From an uncultured Alteromonadaceae bacterium (lineage in GTDB: Bacteria > Pseudomonadota > Gammaproteobacteria > Enterobacterales > Alteromonadaceae), in the NCBI GenBank assembly GCA_947494925.1, contig CANLWS010000003.1, positions 62,001 through 126,000 on the forward strand: a DNA stretch of 64,000 nucleotides. The letters run 5' to 3'. The notes beneath the pieces are model-generated. The model saw nothing but the letters and a program-made list of their open reading frames with translations. It did not search any database and was not told the origin of the DNA. This document shows, piece after piece, positions 54,694-62,276 of the stretch. Made by a program: the position numbers and the translations under genes. Numbering within the stretch: position 1 is the first letter of the stretch; every line of letters starts with the position of its first letter.

Positions 54694-55740
54694 TCAATTT
54701 GTGACAAGGCAGTTTTTACCGGCTCGCTTCGCCTGATACAACTTCTTATCAGCCTGATTAATCAACTGATATACATTGTTCACTTCTTTGTGCTGCCTGA
54801 AAATACTGCCAGCACTTAAGGTGACATTGATATCGCTATGATCATATTCCAGGGTAGCTTCTCTAACACACTTCAAGATTCGTTGATTTATCAGATTCAT
54901 TTCTTCAGGTAGAGTGTTTTCATACAGAATAACGAACTCTTCACCGCCATATCGCGCCACAATGTCATCTTCTCTCAGAGCTCGTTGAATGGTTTTCCCC
55001 ACCATTTTTATCACCTCATCGCCTACCTGGTGACCATAGGAATCATTGATCTGTTTAAAGTTATCAATGTCTAACATAGTGACGCCAATCCCTGCTTTTG
55101 GTCTCTGATGACTTGGAGCGCGTCTGTCCAGATGCTGGCTGAATGCTCTGCGGTTGAGTGTCCCTGTGAGGAAGTCAATTTCACTTTGGATACTGAGATG
55201 ATTCGTCAGGCGTTTATTCGCATTCCAAAGAGCAAAGGATAGGAAGAAGGCATAACAAAGGGCACAAATTGCGGAAATCAGTAATAATCTGTCACGCTGT
55301 GTAGACGCAAATTTGACCGTGAACTCCGCATTTAGAGAATGATAAAGCAGATAAAACAGGAAGCTGAATACCAGCATTGCAGTAAGTTTCAGGGTTTTAC
55401 CGTCCAGGAAAAAAACCAGTAGTGAGGGGACACAGCATAACCATGGCAAAGCTGGAGATGACAACAGCGCGTAGGCCGTCAGAAAATAGCCGATTAAAAA
55501 AAGTGTTAGCCAACAACTGACAATGTAGAGCCAGGTTTTTTTGTCTAAATTGAAACTAAAAACAAATAATAGACAAAAGCAAAGCGCGGCGACTAGTAGC
55601 ACTGCACTATTGTGTAAAGAAGACTGATCTTCCAGAAATACAAAGTAACTGAGAATGATGCATATGATCGGCGACAAAATCTGGTTTTGGCGGAATATGT
55701 TTAACCTGTTGTTACAACTAACCTGGTCTAACTGTGTCAT
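54694..55740 (-). CDS. Membrane diguanylate cyclase (GGDEF)
   Basis: This is a 348-residue enzyme making c-di-GMP. About six TM segments (about 22-175) precede a GGDEF domain (about 185-345) with the active site GGEEF (ARYGGEEFVIL), LDIDNFKQINDSYGHQVGDEV and KLYQAKRAGKN. No I-site RxxD in the usual place is visible: the stretch before GGEEF reads ALREDDIVARY, so RxxD is RE-D-D in ALREDD, which could serve as one. The ATG at 55740 has no clear ribosome site. It has its own ECF promoter at 55806-55781. Confidence 0.93.
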   Translation of the reverse strand: MTQLDQVSCNNRLNIFRQNQILSPIICIILSYFVFLEDQSSLHNSAVLLVAALCFCLLFVFSFNLDKKTWLYIVSCWLTLFLIGYFLTAYALLSSPALPWLCCVPSLLVFFLDGKTLKLTAMLVFSFLFYLLYHSLNAEFTVKFASTQRDRLLLISAICALCYAFFLSFALWNANKRLTNHLSIQSEIDFLTGTLNRRAFSQHLDRRAPSHQRPKAGIGVTMLDIDNFKQINDSYGHQVGDEVIKMVGKTIQRALREDDIVARYGGEEFVILYENTLPEEMNLINQRILKCVREATLEYDHSDINVTLSAGSIFRQHKEVNNVYQLINQADKKLYQAKRAGKNCLVTN

Positions 55741-55780
55741 GGGGAATGTAAATCTATTTACTGCGTGGAATAACCAGAAA

Positions 55781-55806
55781 TAACGGGAGAACCGGCATGT
55801 TGGATG
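55781..55806 (-). promoter_or_regulatory. ECF sigma promoter of the diguanylate cyclase gene
   Basis: On the minus strand TGCATCC (CATCC at 55806-55802), 16 bases, CGTTA (55785-55781). It lies 41 bases before the start codon at 55740. Confidence 0.78.
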
Positions 55807-55849
55807 CAGATTAAATAACTATTATTTTGAGAGGTGTTGAAAAACGGTT

Positions 55850-56707
55850 TCAATCAAAATCGTGTTCAAATGCAAATACACGATTTTTTCCGCTCGGCAC
55901 AACGAGCAGGTTTTTGGATTGAATATATTCAATATCAGCACTGAAAGTGTCCCGAACCATGATTTTTAATAGTTTACCTTCAGCGGAATAGTGATAAATG
56001 GGACTTTCGCCAATTTTGGTGATGATAATCCCGCCTTTACCGTCAGGCTCCACGCTTTCAAGATCTTCCAAATCCTCATCCAGACCCGGAGTGTGAATAG
56101 ATTTATCTTCATAACTAAACCATCTCAAGTGATAGCCGGCAACCCAAAGCCTGTCATCTGCTGCATAAATACCATTGGCATATTTAAGCTGAGGATGCTG
56201 AGTCCAAAGCGTCAGATTATCATTTTCCAGGTGGTATACCGATTTACTCGCAGAGCCAGTGACAAATACCTCACCCTGAGTACTGACTGTCACGTCGTTA
56301 AGCCCAGGTGTTGCATCAGGTGCCGGATACTCAGCGACTATTTTAGCGGTTATCAGGTTGACAGCGACAAGTCGGTCTATATCTGCAACAAACAAAGTAT
56401 CTTGCCAAATAGCCATACCGGTTGGCCCATTTAATCCCCTTAGCCAAGCCTGGTCCAGTAGCTCTCCGTCGAGAGAGAGTCGCGACAGATAGCCTTGTTG
56501 GTTTTTCGTATATCCATTCACATTAGAGACAATTATCTGGTTTCTGTTCTGGTCATAAACTGCAGATTCAGGTGAAATAAACCCTTGATCCTGGATCCAT
56601 AAAGGCGTGTTTTTTCCGGACGAGTTCATAGTATTAACCAATTTGCATGCACTCAGAAACAAAGTGGCGATAACTATGAAAGAACACATCCTTAGGTAAA
56701 TGGGCAT
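55850..56707 (-). CDS. Lipoprotein beta-propeller (SMP-30/NHL-like)
   Basis: This is a 285-residue lipoprotein (lipobox LFLSACK, Cys near 21). Six-bladed propeller repeats are seen (ESAVYDQNRNQIIVSNVNGY, GPTGMAIWQDTLFVADIDRLVAV, GLNDVTVSTQGEVFVTGSASKSVY, ANGIYAADDRLWVAGYHL, IEYIQSKNLLVVPSGKNRVFAF). It lies 84 bases after the RskA gene on the same strand, so may be the last gene of that operon. The calcium/lactonase residues of true SMP-30 are not obvious. Confidence 0.82.
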   Translation of the reverse strand: MPIYLRMCSFIVIATLFLSACKLVNTMNSSGKNTPLWIQDQGFISPESAVYDQNRNQIIVSNVNGYTKNQQGYLSRLSLDGELLDQAWLRGLNGPTGMAIWQDTLFVADIDRLVAVNLITAKIVAEYPAPDATPGLNDVTVSTQGEVFVTGSASKSVYHLENDNLTLWTQHPQLKYANGIYAADDRLWVAGYHLRWFSYEDKSIHTPGLDEDLEDLESVEPDGKGGIIITKIGESPIYHYSAEGKLLKIMVRDTFSADIEYIQSKNLLVVPSGKNRVFAFEHDFD

Positions 56708-56791
56708 CTGTCAGTTCATTTTGTTAATTCATTCCCTACAGTGTAAATCCTGTTCAATCATTCTGCCTGTTATTGCGATCAGTCGCCTTAT

Positions 56792-57496
56792 TTATGTGCT
56801 GACCAGCTCAGCAGTGTATAAAACGGTTGTTGGTTGCCCATTGGGCGACCCACCAAGAGGTTCAAGACTAACTGCCAGTGCCGCAATATCCAGCTGATCA
56901 AATTGAACGTGTTTTGGCAGGGTTATTTTGCCTTTTTGCGGCAGTATTCCCAAGGAAATTGGCGGACGACCATCCTTGGCAACCATCCATAGTTGATAGT
57001 CGTTATTGCTTTTTACCTCAAGATTGCTGGTGGTTTGTATCTCAATGTTGTCCTGGGTTATGTCAATCAGCCACAATGGAGCAGACTCAGTATCAACAAA
57101 AATGGCCACCTCACGGGTGTCCGGAATAAAAGTGTCTTTGGGTAGATCCTGTCTAACGATAAGGATAGCCAGAATAAAGGCTGCAGCTGTCGCAACAAGA
57201 GCTGTGCTTTGCCAGAAGCGTTTTGCTGCCCGACTAATATGTGTGACTGGCGTTGTTCGGGGCGGTGACATGTCAAGCCTGTATTGAATGTTTTTCCATA
57301 CATTGGGCGAGGGTTCCACTGGTTCTAACTTTTCGCCTAAGCCATTAAGATGTTGCTCCCACACCCAGGTTGCTTCGCGGATAGACTGAGATTCCATCAT
57401 GAGCTGCTGGAAGCGTTTTCTGGCAGGACCTGAAAGTGTTCCTAACACGTATTCTGCCGCCAGTGCGTTGCGAAGTTGCTCCTGTTGATAATTCAT
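56792..57496 (-). CDS. RskA-type membrane anti-sigma factor
   Basis: This is a 234-residue anti-sigma-K type protein. The N-terminal anti-sigma domain (1-75; LAAEYVLGTLSGPARKRFQQLM, VWEQHLNGLGE) is followed by one TM (about 93-112, ALVATAAAFILAILIV) and the extracellular RskA domain (about 120-234; NYQLWMVAKDGRPPISLGIL, AALAVSLEPLGGSPNGQPT). ATG overlaps the sigma stop by 4 bases (ATGA), so the pair is coupled. A stand-alone copy of its first domain lies at 53.2 kb. Confidence 0.93.
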   Translation of the reverse strand: MNYQQEQLRNALAAEYVLGTLSGPARKRFQQLMMESQSIREATWVWEQHLNGLGEKLEPVEPSPNVWKNIQYRLDMSPPRTTPVTHISRAAKRFWQSTALVATAAAFILAILIVRQDLPKDTFIPDTREVAIFVDTESAPLWLIDITQDNIEIQTTSNLEVKSNNDYQLWMVAKDGRPPISLGILPQKGKITLPKHVQFDQLDIAALAVSLEPLGGSPNGQPTTVLYTAELVST

Positions 57497-58023
57497 ATTG
57501 TCAGGCACCTTTGCAGACTGAGCAGACCTCGGCGGATCCAACTCTTTATGGTGCCTAGGGGAGAGTCCATGTGCTGTACAACTTCATGATGGGTCAATCC
57601 ATTAAAGTAGGCGAGGTGGATTGCTTGTTTTTGTTGAGCGTCCAGTTCATCCATGCACTTGTCCAATAGAGCTTGCTCCGACATTGTCATGAGTTCCGGC
57701 TCAAGTGTCGGATCTTCTTCCTGTTCGTTTAGTGCCTGCTCATTGCGCACTTTATTGTATCTGAGCATATCCAGTGCCCGATACCGGACTATACTGATCA
57801 TCCAGGTTATGACAGTACCCTGACCTTGCTGGTATTGACTGGCATTGTGCCAGATTCGTACGAATGCTTCTTGCAGTGCTTCCTCAGCCAGTTCTCGGCG
57901 TTTAAGTAGTTTAATACTCACTGCATATAATCTCGCACTTGTTAAGCTATACAATTCAGAGAAAGATTGCTGATCTCCCAGTGCTACTGCACTAAGCAGT
58001 TTAAGCATTTTTTCCTGTTCCAT
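57493..58023 (-). CDS. ECF sigma factor, SigK-like
   Basis: This is a 176-residue sigma factor of the SigK type. Region 2 contains QSFSELYSLTSARLYAVSIKLL, AEEALQEAFVRIWHNA and TWMISIVRYRALDMLRYNK; region 4 has LTHHEVVQHMDSPLGTIKSWIRRGL. It is coupled to the RskA gene. A CATCC-N16-CGTTA promoter 38-61 bases upstream points to self-control. Confidence 0.93.
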   Translation of the reverse strand: MEQEKMLKLLSAVALGDQQSFSELYSLTSARLYAVSIKLLKRRELAEEALQEAFVRIWHNASQYQQGQGTVITWMISIVRYRALDMLRYNKVRNEQALNEQEEDPTLEPELMTMSEQALLDKCMDELDAQQKQAIHLAYFNGLTHHEVVQHMDSPLGTIKSWIRRGLLSLQRCLTI

Positions 58024-58056
58024 AAACGAAGCTCTATTTTTCTTTGTTAGTTTCCC

Positions 58057-58082
58057 TAACGATCAAGTCTAGATGTTGGATG
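58057..58082 (-). promoter_or_regulatory. ECF sigma promoter of the SigK-RskA operon
   Basis: On the minus strand TGCATCC (CATCC at 58082-58078), 16 bases, CGTTA (58061-58057). It is 34 bases from the start codon at 58023. Confidence 0.8.
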
Positions 58083-58311
58083 CAGAAGTTAATTTATTTT
58101 TGGTCAGAATCAGCTGATTAATGCCGTAAACTTCGGCAAAAAGGAGAAATTAGCTTAACCTTTTAGGTGTTCGACAAAAGCGTAACAGTGCCCACAAGGG
58201 CCACCATAGTTATTAATATTCATAAATACTGGTAAAAATTAATCCCTATTGTTGATCACAAAGTACGAATATAGGACTATCATAAAGTACTGAGGTAAAA
58301 TTTTAGGGCAA

Positions 58312-58734
58312 ATGAACAGTAATAAGAAACTGTCAAACCTGTTTAAGGTTGAGACAGGTCTGCGTTTGTTGAACTCCATAGTGAGCCACAAGAAACAAGG
58401 GATAATTCTCATGGATCTTGACGGCACCATCATGTTCGCCAATTCGCTGATTAACAGTACACTGCGCAAAGGCGATGAAACCATTCGCAATACTTCTATG
58501 TTCAAATTTGTCTGCCCAAAAGACGCTGTGCATATCACAGATATCGTTTCTGCGTTGATTTCAAACAACACGACCAACAGCGGTATTCATAATATTCGGC
58601 TGAAAATTTCAGATTCCATCTACCAAACATTTGAGACCTATGGGATCGGCATCTACTCGGACGCTGGAATGCTTGAGTGTATTGAACTTTGTCTGGTAGA
58701 AACCGGTGCACCACTTCAAGCACGTCTAGCTTAA
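58312..58734 (+). CDS. Single-domain PAS-like protein
   Basis: This is a 140-residue protein. The stretch QGIILMDLDGTIMFANSLINSTLRKGDE (about 28-55) is PAS-like, and the C-terminal strands (NIRLKISDSIYQTFETYGIGIYSDAG, CIELCLVETG) complete the fold. There is no output domain. It may be a soluble sensor or a degenerate signalling protein. AGGG lies close to the ATG. Function unknown. Confidence 0.7.
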   Translation: MNSNKKLSNLFKVETGLRLLNSIVSHKKQGIILMDLDGTIMFANSLINSTLRKGDETIRNTSMFKFVCPKDAVHITDIVSALISNNTTNSGIHNIRLKISDSIYQTFETYGIGIYSDAGMLECIELCLVETGAPLQARLA

Positions 58735-58839
58735 AAGGCGTGTGTTGTTATCTAGTTCCTTAAGTATAACCGTTGGTATTCACCGAAAGTTTAGTTATGC
58801 TAGGTCCCAATAATAATCTGGTCAGATGAGTTCTGCTGT

Positions 58840-59589
58840 TTGAAAATTCACCATATCAACGGATATATCCAATCAATTTACCTTGTTGAATACCCTGAAA
58901 AAATAATGTTGTTGGATGGTTGTTGTCGAGCGGATGTCCCTTTGCTTGAACACTACATTCAAACTGAATTGCAGCGTTCCATGCAAGACCTGAAAGTGAT
59001 AATTGTCACTCATATGCACCCGGACCACGCTGGCGCAGCCAGTACATTAAGGGATAAATATGGCTGCCAGATTTTGTCTGCACTTAAACCCCGTCAATGG
59101 TATCGGGGAATCGGTGGAAGGATTATGCATCTGACCGACATCGCACTATCTTTCTGGGTTGCTGGAAGGTTAGGTAGAGCTAGAAAAAATCTTTGGTATT
59201 CCCCGTTTCTTATCCCCGATATTGTGCCAAATGATGAGATGCGGGTACCCGGATTTGAAGAATGGAAAGTGCTTGAAACACCGGGTCATACGGATCGAGA
59301 CTTGTCTATGCTGCATTGCCCAAGTGGCAGGCTTTATGTTGCCGATTTGATCGTTAAGGTGAAGAAGCGCTTTGTACCACCTTTTCCGGTATTTCATCCA
59401 AATCAATATAAGCGTTCTATTCAGCGGGTGATTGATGCGGATGTAAATTCCATCATGTTAGCTCATGGTGGAGAAGTTGCTCTAGGTGAAGTGGATTTCG
59501 CTTTTTTAATGGAGGTAGCACCGGTTGTTCCCAAAACGCCCTGGCGAGCAGTTAAGCTTAAAATAAAAAGAATGTTGCGCGCCAGCTAA
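58840..59589 (+). CDS. Metallo-beta-lactamase-fold hydrolase
   Basis: This is a 249-residue MBL-fold protein. The zinc motif THMHPDHAG (HxHxDH) is at about 57-65, then PGHTDRDLS, the bridging Asp in YVADLIV and the late His in MLAHGGE. It starts at TTG 58840. It belongs to the large glyoxalase-II-like group; the substrate is not known. Confidence 0.88.
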   Translation: MKIHHINGYIQSIYLVEYPEKIMLLDGCCRADVPLLEHYIQTELQRSMQDLKVIIVTHMHPDHAGAASTLRDKYGCQILSALKPRQWYRGIGGRIMHLTDIALSFWVAGRLGRARKNLWYSPFLIPDIVPNDEMRVPGFEEWKVLETPGHTDRDLSMLHCPSGRLYVADLIVKVKKRFVPPFPVFHPNQYKRSIQRVIDADVNSIMLAHGGEVALGEVDFAFLMEVAPVVPKTPWRAVKLKIKRMLRAS

Positions 59590-59594
59590 TTGTC

Positions 59595-59625
59595 TAACTA
59601 ACCCCAACTCGGGGTTAGTTAAGCG
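59595..59625 (+). terminator. Hairpin terminator of the MBL gene
   Basis: TAACTAACCCC and GGGGTTAGTTA form a perfect 11-bp stem around AACTC. The 3' arm extends into the last codons of the convergent TerB gene. Confidence 0.7.
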
Positions 59626-59980
59626 CTTTTGCCAGAACACGTTCCTGGAGGTAGTCGAGTATTTCCATTTCTTCATCCGCTAATTCACCGTCGATATTGG
59701 ATATTCCTTGAGCTACTGCAAGTGCTTTTTTTGCATCCAATGCGAGCGCGTCTCGCAATGAATTTACAAACTGCTTTTCTTCACGGCTTTCAATTACATC
59801 ACGAACTTGAGAGATAGTACGACTATGGAAATCTTCAAAGTCCACATCTCCTTGCCAGTCAAATTTTTCATGCACCGCTTGAAAATACTCTTGCTCTCTC
59901 AAAGTGATTTTACCGTCAATCTGATAAAGCAAAATACAAAGTTTGGAAAGGGCTTCATTGAACAATTGTTGTGTTTGCAT
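59615..59980 (-). CDS. TerB-like protein
   Basis: This is a 121-residue protein of the TerB/DjlA-like helical family. Two acidic loops are repeated, QIDGKITLREQEYF (about 20-33) and NIDGELADEEMEIL (about 94-107), which are typical metal-binding places of TerB. AGGAG precedes the ATG. TerB proteins are associated with tellurite resistance and membrane stress, and their biochemical role is unclear. No other ter genes are near. Confidence 0.85.
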   Translation of the reverse strand: MQTQQLFNEALSKLCILLYQIDGKITLREQEYFQAVHEKFDWQGDVDFEDFHSRTISQVRDVIESREEKQFVNSLRDALALDAKKALAVAQGISNIDGELADEEMEILDYLQERVLAKALN

Positions 59981-60200
59981 TTAGGAACTCCTACGCTCTC
60001 GGGGGAGGGCAAAAACATGCATTATTATTTACCCTGTTCAGACCCAATTTAACAATGGGAGTTCATTTGTATTTTTCAAGGTCAGATGAGTTGCACCAAT
60101 CGCTAATAAGCTATTGATGCGCGTGTATTTATTAATGCAGATTTGTATTAGTTAACTTTATGATAAGTAAAATTAAATTTATCTCTGATGTGTTTTAGAG

Positions 60201-61274
60201 TTAGTCTTTTGCCAGCATTGCTAATTTGTCGGCGGTCAAACTGCTGATGAATAAATGAGATTTGGTTTCCAAAACACCTGTAGTGAGAGGATATGCGCCA
60301 CTTGGATCCTGCAGACTTTCCAATACTTCGCCGGAATCAGAAATCCTCACGACGTGACCGTAATGTTGTGCAGCTGGACGCGCGAACGCAGGTAACCGTT
60401 GTACAACGGTTCTAAGAACAGGGGAATCGGATAACGAATCCAATGCAGAGGAGCGGGGAGACGCGAGACCCAGCCAGTATCCTCCTTCCAAGGCGCGAGA
60501 AATATTGTCTGGGAATCCAGGAAGGTTCTCCACCACAGTATCAATATTGCCTTTATCTGGACCAGTAATCCAGTATCTCAAAACGCGATAACTACCTGTT
60601 TCGTTGATCAGTACAGACTTTTGGTCAGCGCTCAGCACAATGCCATTTGCAAAGTTGAGTCCATCCGCCAGAGTGTGGGTCATGCTTGTTTTAGGATCAT
60701 AAACCAACAATCGACCATGCCCACCATGTTCGAGCAAATCCAGCAAGCTAGCTTCAAGGGTGCCACCAAACTTTTGCGCCCCAAACTTTGTAGACGCATC
60801 AGAAAAGTATATTTTGCCATCTTTGGCGATATCCAGATCGTCCGCATAGAGTATTTCAAAGCCGTCTGCATGTTGGCTTAATATTCGAATATTGCTATCT
60901 GGCGTAACCGCCAATAATCCACGAAACGCATCTGCAACGATAAGATTGTCATGGGCGTCAAATTCAATACCCAGTGGTCTGCCACCTGTGTTTACCCAAG
61001 GAATAAGTTTGTTTTGCTCTGGGGCATAACGGGCGATAGTGCCGGAGTGAAGGGAGGCGACAATGTTGCCTTTGCTGTCGATGGCCAGATCCTCCGGACC
61101 AAAATCGTCCTCAATCCTGATAAATTCCATATTACTGAGCTTATCGTTAACACTAAAATCTCCTGAAAATCCTTTATCTTCAGGTGCCTGCCAAGCTACG
61201 GGTGTAACAGCAACAGGCCAAAAGAACAAATATGCAGCAACCGCCAACACTGGCGCGAGAATCATTGTTTTCAT
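60201..61274 (-). CDS. Strictosidine synthase/SMP-30-like beta-propeller with membrane anchor
   Basis: This is a 357-residue protein. An N-terminal hydrophobic anchor (about 3-22) is followed by a six-bladed propeller of the strictosidine-synthase/APMAP type: GPEDLAIDSKGNIVASLHSG, RPLGIEFDAHDNLIVADAFRGLL, DLDIAKDGKIYFSDAST, LNFANGIVLSADQKSVLINETGSYRVLRYW. Homologues have lactonase or arylesterase activity. It is a single gene. No clear terminator follows it. Confidence 0.88.
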   Translation of the reverse strand: MKTMILAPVLAVAAYLFFWPVAVTPVAWQAPEDKGFSGDFSVNDKLSNMEFIRIEDDFGPEDLAIDSKGNIVASLHSGTIARYAPEQNKLIPWVNTGGRPLGIEFDAHDNLIVADAFRGLLAVTPDSNIRILSQHADGFEILYADDLDIAKDGKIYFSDASTKFGAQKFGGTLEASLLDLLEHGGHGRLLVYDPKTSMTHTLADGLNFANGIVLSADQKSVLINETGSYRVLRYWITGPDKGNIDTVVENLPGFPDNISRALEGGYWLGLASPRSSALDSLSDSPVLRTVVQRLPAFARPAAQHYGHVVRISDSGEVLESLQDPSGAYPLTTGVLETKSHLFISSLTADKLAMLAKD

Positions 61275-61571
61275 TAAAATTATGGTTCCTTGTTCTTCTC
61301 TGCATTTTTATTTTTGGGTTTGCTAATCAGGAAGTCCCTGACAAAAACAAAATGTTGCAAAACAAACATTCGCTTAGCTCAATATTCACACTATAGGGTT
61401 ACCTTAGCCTGATTGACCACCCTTCTTCAAACAAAACTATCTAAACATTTCTTTGATTGTCAGGATTTAACGATCTGTAACACTGGCGTTTAAAGTAGGA
61501 CTAGGTAGGCTGAGTTAATTTGGGGAGCAGAACCACTTAACCTTTACGTCTGTTTACGTAAAGGTTAAGAA
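61275..61571. other. Gap of 297 bases
   Basis: No gene is visible. The end next to yceH holds CTTAACCTTTACGT-CTGTTT-ACGTAAAGGTTAAG (61536-61569), a perfect 14-bp hairpin. It is probably the 3' end of the yceH transcript, though no T-run is present. Confidence 0.5.
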
Positions 61572-62243
61572 TCACATTAGTTCTTCTATCACACTGGTGA
61601 GCTTAGCAACCTGTGCTTTTAACGTTTCAACTTCTGCTTCAAGTGCGTCTAGACGCGAATTTTCTGCAGCCCCGGGGGCTGGTCTGCTGGACATTACTGC
61701 ATCAGGCTGTTTTGCCAGCTCTAATTGTGTTTCTGCATCACAAAACAAATGCGTATAGCGAGACTCACGTTTGCCGGGCTCCCGAGGTAATTTGACTACC
61801 AGCTGTTCACCGTTGTGGTCGTGCAGGTGTTCCAGCGTGGCCTCTACTTCATCTACGTTAACAAATTCGGCGAGTCGATTGGTCCGTGTTCTGAGCTCAC
61901 CCGGCGTCTGAGGCCCTCGTAACAACAATACACAGATAATGGCAAGCTGCTGGCGGGTTAATTTAAGATCGCCAAATTCCGTATTGCAAAAACGATGTTT
62001 GTACTTGATTACCCGACTGCCAAATCCCGTTTGTTCAGTGATCTGTTTTTTAAGTTTGAGTTCATCAACAATGTCCTGCACCTCGGCATCAGCAAGATTC
62101 ATCACAGGCTCTCGGTTGCTCTTCTGATTGCAGCCTGTCGTCAGGCCATTGAGCGACAAGGGATATTGGTCGGGCGTGGTCACTTCTTTTTCCAGCATCA
62201 CGCCGATAACGCGGCATTGCTCAGGACTTAATTCTACTAACAT
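61572..62243 (-). CDS. yceH: YceH-family protein (DUF480)
   Basis: This is a 223-residue protein of the conserved YceH family. Two winged-helix units start with [30 protein letters not shown] and [27 protein letters not shown], and [19 protein letters not shown] and a C-terminal coiled coil ([18 protein letters not shown]) are all typical. AGGGA precedes the ATG. The function is not established. Confidence 0.95.
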   Translation of the reverse strand: MLVELSPEQCRVIGVMLEKEVTTPDQYPLSLNGLTTGCNQKSNREPVMNLADAEVQDIVDELKLKKQITEQTGFGSRVIKYKHRFCNTEFGDLKLTRQQLAIICVLLLRGPQTPGELRTRTNRLAEFVNVDEVEATLEHLHDHNGEQLVVKLPREPGKRESRYTHLFCDAETQLELAKQPDAVMSSRPAPGAAENSRLDALEAEVETLKAQVAKLTSVIEELM

Positions 62244-62276
62244 GACAAAAGATCCCTTAAATATAAAGGCTCAATC

